Source: Saksenaea vasiformis B4078
Taxonomy: Eukaryota > Mucoromycota > Mucoromycetes > Mucorales > Saksenaeaceae
Reading direction: 5' to 3'
Length of the DNA: 58,755 nt
NCBI GenBank assembly: GCA_000697055.1
Contig: JNDT01002382.1
Location: 1 to 58,755 of the forward strand
Shown one piece after another: positions 20,061 through 30,965 of the stretch; within the stretch, counting starts at the first letter, position 1; each line of letters opens with the position of its first letter. The notes under the pieces are model-generated. The model was not told the DNA's origin and did no database searches. It worked only from the letters and a program-made list of their open reading frames with translations. A program made the position numbers and the translations under genes.

Positions 20061-21886
20061 GGAAAGTCTCTGACTTGTGGCGAGAATGATCCAGGGGTCT
20101 GCTGCCAGGCGTAATCTCTCTAATGGAACTCAATGCAAGTTACGGAGCGTCATGTAGAAGAGTTCCAAAAAGTTCGGTGGTGGTGGTGATAGTAATTAAC
20201 ATTAACACTATAACTAAATCTCTCGCCTTCTAGAATGCCAATTTTGTTCCTGGCGCCTTGGACGGTACAACAAGATGATATTGATATATAAGAAGCGGTA
20301 GTCGTTTTAGAAACGAAACTCGAGAAGAACGAATGGTCGGTTAGCAAATTGACCAAAGAGTTAAAAAAAAATGACAATAAATAGTCCACAACCACTACTG
20401 GCTTGAAAGCTCGCCCAAGAGAATTAAAACAGGAGTTGCTATTACTCAACGAACACAGACAAATGAACCAATGTATAGCGCTATGAGCGACTGCTAGGGG
20501 ATATGCACTAGATGTTAGTTTGGGGCATACGTAGATCTTACTCTTTTCTCCGTGCCTGTCTGTCTTTTTTTTTCCGGTGTGCTAAATAAGCTGCTGCAGT
20601 CAACTAAAACTCTTTGTGGTTCTTTCACGGTAAGTGATAGCAGTAAATGAGTGAAAGCGGAAGCGAAAATGACATAAAGTGAGATGAGACGAAAGTTTGC
20701 TGTAAAATAGAAAAGGGAAAGCAAAAGGCTGAAGGAAAGAAGGAAGAAGAAGAGGTGGAGGAGGTACCCAAGGTTAAAGGCGGTGTGACCCCGACATTAT
20801 AATACTTTAGTATTTTGCCCTCCATGGTAGGCGAGCGCTGATAATACCAACGTAATAAACGCCAGAACCTTGTGTTATGTATTGTTTCAGAATCGGCGTC
20901 ATTTGACATGCTTCTCTTTAATTTTTCTTTCATTTCTTTTTCATCAATCAGGAATAGATTGGTGTGGCTCTATCTGCGCACGGTTATATGGATATTTGAT
21001 GTTGGTACATGCTTCTGTACTCTGTAGTTCCAGGTCGCTACCCTTCCTCCACCTCCGCCTATCTCGTCATCATCTCCGTTGCTGCTTCACGGACAAATAT
21101 CAGTCAAGGTTATACAGTTAACAAGTCATGTTTCTGGTTATTGTTGCGCTGTAGTGACAACTGCCTCACCCCAATTTATTGCACCTATTCCAAATCCCAG
21201 CAGAGCGAAATCCTGTAGTCGTGATCAGGGTTCTGAATAGCGATTTCATCTGATACTAAGGACGATTGTATCCATATTTGCCGTTCAAATTTTGAACTAC
21301 AAGCAAATAATCGATAGCTTGCAATAACGTTAGCAGTTCAAGACTTCTCTGAAGATGACAATAGGTTGTTGTATTGAATGGATGGGAAAATTGCCATTAG
21401 AATATTATACAGCAGTAATCTGCGCTATTGTTTGGTGTGATGCACAGCTTTTGACTCCGACAATAGCAATCATCTAGCTGGAAGGAGGAGGTAAGAGTCA
21501 GCTTTGAAGGAAGTATTCTTCTTTCAATTTACATTTGATTTAAAGCTGCACACTAAACGGCAGGAAAAAAGTGCTGCACAGAGGTGGCCATGATGTTTAC
21601 TTTTTCTACTTGTAATACACACGGGATGCAATTGTTATGATGGTTGTACAGAGATGAGACGGACAGCCAGCCCTGAGAAGTTTTACCAACAATGTTTTCT
21701 CTCTTCTTCAGTGTTATTAATGCAGAACCAAGAGTTGAGGACCGACCTTATACTAGTTTTCTTTACGTACAGTCCAAAGAAATAGGATGCTGTAGATCGC
21801 GAAGGCAGAGTACAAGCGCAAAACTTCTCGCTGAGACTAACGTCATACGTGGATAAAGTTCAAACGGCGTTGCTCCTGAGTTCAAA
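20061..21886. other. Gene-free region upstream of the MACPF/Sel1 gene
   Basis: No recognised protein on either strand. A GGTGGTGGTGGT run is at about 20178. The last few hundred bases may contain the promoter of the gene starting at 21887, but no clear TATA box is seen. Confidence 0.4.
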
Positions 21887-24800
21887 ATGAATCAATACCA
21901 AGTTTTCTTTTTCCTCCTCTTCGTTCTTTTCGATGTCTTTGTACAAGGATTGGGAACTATTGTATTTGAAGGTAACGATCCATATTTTCCTGCCCGCAGT
22001 TACATAATACACCATGCAAAGGCAAACGACTCTTCATACAATGTGGGCGATGATGTTATCCGTCGATGCGCCTATGGGTTTTACTTCGACGGTAGTCCAG
22101 CTGAAGAACCTTCAATGAACTTGAACTACGGTGACAGTCTTTCGAACTTTACATATCGATACCCTCTCGATCAACCATTCCCAGAACACACCTGTATAAG
22201 GACAGTCAAAAAGGACAGCATAATCAATACACTGTCTCTCGACTGCAACTTCCACGAGATCTTCCCGAAAACATTTGCGTATGATATAGGCGCAGAAGAC
22301 GCCTGTAAGATCCACAAGGAATCCAACACTGCTGAGATGATCAAGTGTGTTACCGCTTATATTCGTTGCGCAGAAGTAGGAAATGTAGGGATACAACTCA
22401 GTTACAGATCGATTTTATTAGATACGCATTTCGCCTGGATCTCTCACAGGGAATCCCTGGTTCAAACGGGCAATCCAAGAAGCTTTAAACGTAAATACTA
22501 ATGATGAGAAGTATGAGGCATTACAACGTATATTTCGGAGGTTTGGTCATTACTATCCTTCCAGGATTGTTTTGGGTAGATATACACTGTTTACAACCGG
22601 TCAAAAAATAGCTAATTCACTGTAGGCGGTAGAGTTGTTTATGAGGAAGACATTTTCACGGTGGAAACTGATCGACATAGTAAACTACACCTTTCAAGTG
22701 CCGCTATTGCAGAACAAGTGATCAAAGTGCAAGGACACAAATACCGCGAGATAACAGGTATGTAATGGTACACAACAATAGTATGACTAACATTTTATGG
22801 TTTATTCAAAGGTGGCGATCCAGAAATTCTACTTAAAGGCGACTTCCATAATTGGAAAGCAAGCATTTTGTCCAACCTGAAAATAATCCAATTTCAGGGT
22901 ATGAAGCCAATTTTCGATCTTCTGGATGAGCAGCAGCGCTTGCAAGTGAGAGATGTGTATGAGAGGAAGATCATGGACGCCAGTTACGTCTACTACGGTC
23001 GATCTCTACAATTCTCACCACTTAACCATAATCCACATAATCCCTACATGTGCGAATTCCAATACATAAAAACCAACCGCAGCTTTAGCTCAGAAGACAA
23101 TGACCAGAATCAGGCAGGTATGTATATGATACTCCATGACTATAAGACTAAACCGTCCATCTCTTCTTACGTCAGGTAATATATTATGCTTAATGGATCC
23201 TGAAGTCATCGCGAAGGATCTCTACGAGGATCGTGTGCATCCGATTACTTTTAGCTTTGCACAAACATGTGGAAATTGTAGCTACCGTCGTGTGAAATAT
23301 GGCGATACAGTTTATGTACAGTTACTTAGTCCAGAGCTTGAATACAGCGCAGAAAAGCCAACCAAGAAATTTATCACGTTATCTCCAGATACGCGTTCGA
23401 CTCGGATTCACAGCACCACATCAGCCTCTAAGTCGAAGAAAGGATACTTTACCGTTACTACAGACACGTTTTCACCATTAGCGATTCAACAATGGTAAAA
23501 TATCGATACGTATGGCTTGATATTCATTGCAACAATAATTCCAGGAGAATCATTCGACATACAGTAGATAATATGGATCGCAAAATTTCTCCCGACGTCG
23601 GCATTCAACCGTTGGATCAAAGCCTTGAAGGGGAGGAGAATCATTACGTACGAGCAGGAGACACCATAGCATTGCAAAGCGAAATTACAGATGCGTTAGG
23701 AAATCGTACAGTCGTGTATCTATGCACAGTCCCTCCACGTTCCTTACACGATATGGCGATAGCCGTGAAGAAAGCTACAAATCCGTTGCTGGCACAATCG
23801 CGCACATCGGTAGTCGCTGCAGGCCCAGAAGATAGTTCTGCTACCAGTTACTGGACTATCAAATCGTGCGGAAGTCGATTAGGTGTTTCGCCATTAGGCG
23901 TCCTAGACAGCTTAGCCCACCATTGGAATAGAGGAATACAGAGTGATGGACAGTTAACCAGTGCGATGCCAATTGAACCATGCGATTCTGAATATGAAGA
24001 AAATGAAGAAGAAAAAATAGACATGGTTGATAGAGAAACGATATTCCTTTCGGAGCACCTTCAAATGAAGACAGGCATCTACAAAGAAGATAGTGAGTGT
24101 CCTTACGAACACGATTTTGGTCAAGCAATTAGCATGCTATTCGATGCCGCTATTCAAAAGCATCTGATCCCTCAGCCAGAGGATGAAGGAGAGCGAAATA
24201 AGCTTCAGCAAGCGAAATCCAACGTGCGCCGTTTAGCAATCTACGTACCAGTTTATGAGGTTAGCTTCCCATGCCATTTTTTTTGTTTGCTAAAATTCCA
24301 TCTATATCAGCTCTGTCTCGGTGATCATGTTCAAGCAAGCGAAAATTTTATCAGTGAAGTTGAAGAAGCCTTAAGCTATTATACTCTAAAGCGAAAGGCG
24401 GAAAAGCTTGAGCAAGTTCTTCAAACATTTGGTTACTTTTATCCCTCAAAGATCTTGCTTGGTAGGCACATCCAATGCAATATTTGATGACTGACTTGTT
24501 GCAGGTGGCAGAATCACAGCTGAATGTGATAGTGAATCTCCGGAGAGCAGTATTTTGAGTGTTATTCGCGCAGGACACCGTTTTAAAGCAATTGGTATAT
24601 TGGTGCACTTGGTTAGCGTCTACCGTTTTGCTAATCGCCAGTTTTTGCAGGTGGAGATCCACTGCTTTTATACCATCCCTATGATCGTTGTTCGCTGTCC
24701 TACGACGAACCTGATGTCCAAAGATGGATGGAGTCTATCTCCGAAAACCCCGTTATCATTCAACTGAAGGAACTTGTTCCCACGTACTGCGTGCTGCCGG

Positions 24801-27484
24801 ATTATCTGAAAAACGCCGTAGAGGAAGTTGTCAAGGAAGAGATCCAGCAACGACATTCTAGACAAAGTCACAGAGATTCGATGCATCTTATCAGTCATAA
24901 CACACCGCAAGCATTGGAAGACAGCCACATCCTTCGCTTCTCTGACGATTCCATGACAAGATATAAGCTATGGTTGTTATACGCAAAAGGATACGGCGCT
25001 TCGGAGAGCGTGATGCAGATATGCGAGTGGTTTTCCAAAACGTTTGAGTGCAATGACGTCAATGCACAGTATAACATTGGTGTTGCTTACAGAGATGGTA
25101 AAGGGATAGGCTATGACAATGCAGAAGCAATCAAATGGTTTAGAAAAGCTGCAGAACAGGGTCAATTGGACGGACAATACATTCTCGGAACAGCATATAG
25201 AGATGGCGCTGGTGTACATCGAGATGATGGTAAAGCGGTGGAATGGTTCAAAACTTCCGCCACGAGTGGTCATGTATTAGCACAGTATGATCTCGGTTTA
25301 ATGTATAAAAACGGAAGAGGGATAGACCGGGATGAAATGGAAGCACTCAGATGGATTGAGGAAGCAGCAACTAAAGGGCATGCTGATGCTCAATATGACC
25401 TTGGAATGGCACACAGAGACGGCGATGGTGTAAGTCAAAATCATGTCAAAGCATTTGAATGGTTCAAGAAAGCGGCAGAACAATTTCATGATAATGCATG
25501 CAATGCCCTTGCATATATGTATAGCTGTGGTGAAGGTATCAACCAAAGCCATGAACTAGCGTTAGAGTGGTTCGAAAAAGCTGCCGCTAGAAATAACTTT
25601 AAAGCTCAGTATAACCTCGGTGTGATGTACGGTAATGGTATTGGGATTGATAAAGACGACACCAAAGCGTTTGAATGGTTCCAAAAGGCCGCTGATCACG
25701 ACGACGCTGATGCGCAGTATAACGTTGGAATAATGTATCTGCGTGGCGAAGGAGTACAACAATCCGACCTTAATGCATTCCGATGGTTTCGACGAGCAGC
25801 AAATCAGAATAATGATAGGGCGCAGTACAATCTTGGATGTATGCTTAGCAAGGGCACCTTTATGAGTCGAGATATTGAAGAGGCGTCTGTGTGGTTCCGA
25901 AGGTCAGCAGAACAAGGAAATCGTGATGCGCAGTACAACCTTGGGATTATGTATAGAGATGGTATGGGAGTTCCTCAAGACGATGTGGAAGCATACGGAT
26001 GGTTCACAAAGAGCGCCAACCAAAACGACCCAAAAGCTCACTACGAAATTGGTGTTGCATACAGAGATGGTAAAGGCGTGGGTCAAGACACGGCAAAGGC
26101 ATTCGAATGGTTCTTAACATCAGCAAAACTAAGTGACGCAAGAGCGCAACGTGAGGTCGGGTCGATGTATGGGAACGGTAAAGGTGTAGATCAAGATTAT
26201 ACGCAAGCTTTTGCATGGTTGAAAAAAGCAGCAGATCAAGGCGATGCGAATGCGCAAAGCGAGGTTGGATTCATGCATGAAACCGGAAAAGGGGTTGATC
26301 AGGATTATACGGAAGCAGTTAAATGGTACAGAAAAGCGGCTGAGCAAAACAATGTGTACGGCCAATACAATCTCGCGGTTATGTATAGAGACGGAAAAGG
26401 AGTAAATCAAGACCACGCAACAGCGTTTGGGTGGTTAAAAAAGGCATCAGATCAGGACAACCTGTACGCGCAAAACCAACTCGGTTTTATGTATGAAAAT
26501 GGGCAAGGCGTGGATCAAGATTACACAAAAGCAGTCGAATTATACAAGAAGACAGCAGAACAAAACAATGTCTATGGACAATACAATCTTGGCCTTATGT
26601 ACAGAGATGGAAAAGGTGTAGAACAAGACTGGGGAAATGCGTTTGGATGGTTGAAAAAGGCAGCAGATCAAAACTATGCGGAAGCTCAGAGCGAGGTCGG
26701 CTATATGTATGAACACGGACAAGGCATTGATCAGGATTTTACAAAAGCAGACGAATGGTACAGGAAGGCAGCCGGGCAGAACTGCGTCTATGGACAATTC
26801 AACCTTGGCGTCATGTACAAATATGGAAAAGGCGTTAAGCAAGACTACAATGAAGCGTTTGTATGGTTGAAGGAGGCAGCAGTCCAAGACAATGCATATG
26901 CGCAATACGAAATAGCAGCCATGTACGAGAACGGACAAGGCGCAGAAAGAGATGACGAAAACGCAGCAAAATGGTACAGAAGAGCGGCTGAGAAAAACCA
27001 TGTTTATGCTCAACATCGCCTTGGCGTAATGTATAAACTTGGGAAAGGTGTAAAAGAGGATCAAACCGAAGCGTTTTTATGGCTAAAGAGAGCAGCTAAT
27101 CAGGGCCATGCAATCTCTCAAAGCGAAATTGGTTTTATGTATGAAAATGGACAAGGGGTGGATCAAGACGATGAGAAAGCAGCCAAGTGGTACAGAAAAG
27201 CCGCGGAGCAAAACAATGCCTATGGACAATACAATCTTGGCATTATGTACAGAGATGGCAAAGGCGTAAAACAAGACTATACGGAAGCGTTTACATGGTT
27301 GGAAAGAGCAGCACAGCAGCATATTACCCATGCACAAAGCCAAGTTGCAATCATGTATGAAAATGGACAGGGAGTGAGTCGGAATCATGCAAAAGCCAGT
27401 GAATGGTATAAAAGAGCAGCCGAGGAGAACAGCATAGGGAAATATTACGACTTGGATCATCACACACAGATATTGGCGGTGTAA
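21887..27484 (+). CDS. Secreted-type protein with two MACPF-like modules and 22 Sel1 repeats
   Basis: Nine exons: 21887-22375, 22422-22575, 22626-22757, 22812-23117, 23176-23494, 23545-24259, 24311-24461, 24505-24594, 24651-27484; 1,729 aa, phases consistent. Residues 1-20 are a hydrophobic signal peptide (MNQYQVFFFLLFVLFDVFVQ). Module 1 (about 118-311) contains FGHYYPSRIVLGGRV, GGDPEILL..FHNWKASI and PIFDLL. Module 2 (about 640-850) repeats this as FGYFYPSKILLGGRI, GGDPLLLYHP and VQRWMES. From memory this is the fungal MACPF-like domain. Between them (about 312-560) lies a beta-rich part with matching GDTVYVQLL and GDTIALQSE strands. Residues 924-1715 are 22 Sel1 repeats of exactly 36 aa (AQYNLGVMYRDGKGV...AFEWFKKAA). 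Sel1 arrays are protein-binding solenoids. Function is unknown; pore formation is not shown. The first donor could instead be 22385. Confidence 0.85.
25064..27439 (+). repeat. Sel1 repeat array, 22 x 108 bp
   Basis: Twenty-two contiguous units of exactly 108 bp (36 codons) without a single length change. From unit 11 (26144) onward the units alternate between two subtypes. One carries SEVGFMYENGQGVDQD and KWYRKAAEQNN; the other carries QYNLGVMYRDGKGVKQD and FGWLKKAADQ. The true period there is therefore 216 bp. Units 1-10 are more divergent and not alternating. A degenerate unit (LWLLYAKGYGASE) precedes the array. Confidence 0.95.
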
Positions 27485-27690
27485 ACAGAAGAGCTCAGGA
27501 GGACCCGATGAATCATTTACAACTTCGTCTCATAGAAGTTTTGTGACCTAACCTTGGTTAGAAGCGTTTTTCTCATAAGTCGAGAGTTTTTTTCGCCTAA
27601 TTTAAATATTATATCGTTGCTATGCTGAGATGTTTCAAGCATCTAATATTTTTTTTTCGGCTATGTCACTTGTAATTTTGGGGGGAATCG
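27485..27690. other. 3' flank of the MACPF/Sel1 gene
   Basis: AT-rich spacer with T runs (for example 27648-27657); presumably 3' untranslated region. No gene. Confidence 0.5.
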
Positions 27691-28065
27691 CGGAAGATAC
27701 CGGATTTTGAATACACATTTGCTTCATCCAAATACTACTTTGGGTTGACACCGCCTGAATCCTGCGGTGAGGATCAGCCGATCTTTGCGCAAAGAAGCAA
27801 ATACCTTCACTTCTAAATCAAAGGTGTATTGCGCTGGTACATTGTAATAGGTTCCCCAACGCACCAATCGGAACGCATAAAATGTCAGTATTTAAACGGA
27901 CGCATGAATTGTCTTTTTCTTTTTCTTTGGCTCTGTTCATTTTACATCCCCGGTATGTACTTTTAATGGAATACGCATCCAGGATCACTCGTGTCTTTTT
28001 GACGTATTGTTTAGCCTGTATGACCTCTGTCCCGAAATGGACGTCGTCCAGCCCAACACGCAAAT
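27691..28065 (+). repeat. LTR-like repeat, 5' part
   Basis: Aligns in direct orientation with 51740-52080. Shared words include tttgaatac, gtattgcgctg, accaatcggaac, gacgcatgaat followed by a T/C run, tttggctc and ccccggta. It ends near the attgtttag word common to both, after which the copies diverge. It therefore represents the upstream half of the element, cut before the GC-rich block. Confidence 0.75.
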
Positions 28066-28151
28066 GCCATCAGGACCGTACCGGGTTTTGCCAACTCTTA
28101 CCTCAAGAGCCAGCGTTTGTACACGAACTTTAGAAATGAATCTCTGGCGTC

Positions 28152-28700
28152 ATGCAAACCAGTTCGAACAAGGAAAAGGAGTCAATCTCCCGCGTACAAC
28201 ATATTCTTGATTACAATAGCCAGCAAAGTCATGAAGGAGGAGACACATTGCGGCAAGTTCGCTCCAAATATGACGCACCTAGCGCGTACTTGCCTTGTCG
28301 GTCATCAAGCATCCTAACCAATAACGTTATGACAATGCCATATACAGTTTGGACAATTGCTGACTGTGACAATAACACCACCCGCACAAATGATACTAAG
28401 CTTGCCTCGCAAATGCTGCAAGCTGTGGCAATCGCTGTCCTCAGCAACGAGGAACATCGTCTCCGCAGGTCAGACCTTGCGAATTTGAAGCGGGCTTCCA
28501 GTAGCAAGGCTCCAACCGCCACAGCCACAGCAATTCAGGAAATTCTGAACTTATTTGGCGTACAAGACAGTATCGAGGTACTGTACAACGAGAACCTGGA
28601 TAAATGCCTCCGAGATTTGGTAAATGTTGCAAGCTCGGCACTTGCGAAAGCAAATGAAGCAGTAAAACAATTTGTTAGGGCAGTATTTGTCCGACGTTGA
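28152..28700 (+). CDS. Unrecognised open reading frame, 182 codons
   Basis: An uninterrupted frame from ATG at 28152 to TGA at 28700 with no known domain. The second half looks protein-like: LASQMLQAVAIAVLSNEEHRL, then an Ala/Thr-rich linker and LRDLVNVASSALAKANEAV, predicted mostly helical. It begins about 90 bp after an LTR-like fragment and has no obvious introns. It could be an exon of a decayed repeat-borne gene or chance. I assign no function. Confidence 0.3.
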   Translation: MQTSSNKEKESISRVQHILDYNSQQSHEGGDTLRQVRSKYDAPSAYLPCRSSSILTNNVMTMPYTVWTIADCDNNTTRTNDTKLASQMLQAVAIAVLSNEEHRLRRSDLANLKRASSSKAPTATATAIQEILNLFGVQDSIEVLYNENLDKCLRDLVNVASSALAKANEAVKQFVRAVFVRR

Positions 28701-29097
28701 ACAAATAAAGAGAAAGCGCCACGGGTCTTCTTGCGATATTATGTTGCCTATGTAGCTCTCACGGTTGCGCAATTAAGCGATTATTTTGGGCGGGACATGT
28801 GCTTACCTTGAAACATTTTTACTGCTTTCCGAAAGGATAATGGGAATCCATCACTGAACTACCTTAACGCGAAGGTCATGCCATCCAGGTGCAAAATATT
28901 CCTTGGATAAAGTAAAGTGAACCACTTCTCTGCTCAAAAATGTCGTCACTTTCCAACGCGAAATTATTACACAGGAACGTCTGAGGATACCTAACCGACA
29001 CAAATGCTTGTTCAACTCCAGTAATTACAATCAAAGGAAACACTGAAGCGCCCTTTTCGATTGTGCTATATATAACAAAAGTTACAGTAGTCGATCC
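28701..29097. other. Gene-free spacer
   Basis: No recognisable feature. Confidence 0.4.
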
Positions 29098-29190
29098 GTT
29101 AAGGAATACTCGCTTAAGAAATACCCATTTGAATACCCACCTAAGGAGTACCCACCTAAGGAATACGCACTTGAGGAATACGTCTTTTAG
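29098..29190. repeat. 15-bp minisatellite
   Basis: About six degenerate copies of a 15-bp unit of the form taaggaatacccacc. Adjacent unit starts are 15 bp apart, so a reverse-strand frame stays open and reads a repeating FLRWV-type peptide. This open frame is a by-product of the repeat, not a gene. Confidence 0.75.
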
Positions 29191-30160
29191 AATAGTGCTT
29201 TTAGTAATCATTTTATTAAGCAGTAAATTGTTCCAAAATTCAGTTCTAGGAAAAGGAATAATTTAGCTGAAAGTAACCGATAAAACTTTAGTTACTGCTT
29301 GTTTCGTGAAATATCTCTCTACCGCAGTTTCCTTTAGCGTTTATTGGTATTCATCTTATAGTAGCACTATGCTTTGCTTGAAATAAACGTCTAGCTTCTC
29401 ATTTATGTCTTGGCGCATATCTAGGATTGGGCGGGTTCGATCGAGGATCCTAATTTTCTCGACTATTGGTAAATCAAGTTTCTGACGGCTCTCAATCATT
29501 GGTTTCCTCATCCCCGGTCTCGGCGTTCTCGGTCTGGATGATGTCGTCAACAGGGTTGTCTCTGTATACTTCCATATGGATGTTTTCCGACTCAACTCCT
29601 GGTCAATTATTAGCCTGATCCAGAGAAATATTAAAAAGAGAAAGAAAAGAAGGAAGAAAGATCCATGCGTTCCTCTAAATATGAGTTAATGTGGGTTATC
29701 CTGGACGGAACCTATCTTCGTAAAGATTTAAGGACGCTTGTTTCCAATGGTTGGGTGGATCCTCTGCACGGACAGGTCATACAAATAGCTAGATCGGCAA
29801 AATGGAGCTCATCGTTGTGTAGCTGAGATAGCTTATGATAGTCATCAACCAAGCGACTACCGTACTGGTATTTGTTCAAACATTCTTACTATGTGGGGTA
29901 AGACTGAAGGTTGTGTCGCATAAGACTAACTTTGCTTCATATTTACGCTTGGACTTTCTTTCTTTCTCTTGCTCGTAACTCTACCCATAGCCCCAAATAT
30001 CCGCATGTCTATTGTTCTTCCCACCCTATTCTTTGTAATATCATTGTTGAGCGTTTCATTCTCCAGTCGGTCTTCTGCCTATTATTACGCAAAGCAGCCG
30101 TGTTTGGCTACGCCATTGATTTGGTAGCTACTTACGTTTGAATAATTTAAGCCGGTTCCG
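29191..30160. other. Gene-free region
   Basis: No supported gene or RNA. Open stretches (29356-29595 minus, 29911-30141 plus) have no domain marks. Confidence 0.4.
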
Positions 30161-30259
30161 AGAAGAATCCGCTTAAATACGATGGTAATCAGTTGCTACG
30201 TATTTAGTCGCTCATCTACTGCAGTGGGTATTTGTCAGTACAAATAATTTCATCAATTC

Positions 30260-30830
30260 TGGGAGTAAGTAAGAGCGTCGTCAAAGCTGACAACAAACCA
30301 GAAAACAAAAATCAAATTATCAAGAAGTAACTCAATTGCGACAAGTCAACTGCAAGAACAATCCGAGTACGAGAAGAATCCATATCTACAATAACCATAC
30401 GTTTCGACAATAACAGTCTATATCTGCAAGAACAATCGATATATACGAGAACGATTCACATCTACAAGATAGAAAACGTTCATCAAGGACAAAAGCAAAA
30501 AGAGGTACATGAATGACGCGAAAAACAAGGAGCACACTACGGTGAAGAAGGCCACGAAGGGAAAAAAAAAATCAGGCGTTGAAGCGCAAGAACGAAAACA
30601 AAAGAATCAAGGAAAAACACGATCAAAAAGCAACAGTCTTTGTGTTTACGAGATAACAACCGTAGCCAAGTAATCGTCGTCAAGGACGTCCTTTATATAC
30701 AGAAAGAAAGAAAAGACGGTCCGATGGCTGTAGAAAGGAATACTCGTTGTAATAATGTTATTACTATACTCTCTTTTTACCTTTGAGGACAAGCATTAAA
30801 ATAGTTCTTTCTATAATTGCATTCGGTAGG
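30260..30830 (+). repeat. Dispersed repeat, inverted partner of 58195-58755
   Basis: Reverse-complement match to the right end of the window. Shared segments encode the peptide KKRYMNDAKNKEH in one frame and share the terminal words tttgaggaca.gcattaaaat and ctttctataatt. The left part (30300-30480) holds degenerate copies of a short tandem motif (ctacaagaacaat-type) that is cleaner in the partner. No transposase is seen. Confidence 0.8.
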
Positions 30831-30965
30831 GTATTATTTGCAAAGAGAAAATTTAGGTGGTGGTGGTGCGTTCAGTAAAGGTTGCTGTGGGCAGCGGAGT
30901 GTACAGTAGCGCCTTTTTTCCTCTCTCTTTCTCTCTTGACAGGACTGCTGGAATCTAGCATCTTT

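Noticed and set aside
25064..27439. Regular 108-bp units as a CRISPR or satellite array
   Set aside because: The units are coding Sel1 repeats with codon-level conservation and no spacers; this is a eukaryotic gene.
25298..27463. Long minus-strand open frames antisense to the Sel1 array
   Set aside because: They arise from the 108-bp periodicity, which keeps a reverse frame free of stops. The plus-strand frame has clear Sel1 motifs.
28876..29211. Minus-strand 111-codon frame with a repeated WVFL peptide as a membrane protein
   Set aside because: It is produced by the 15-bp minisatellite and has no splice or start context.
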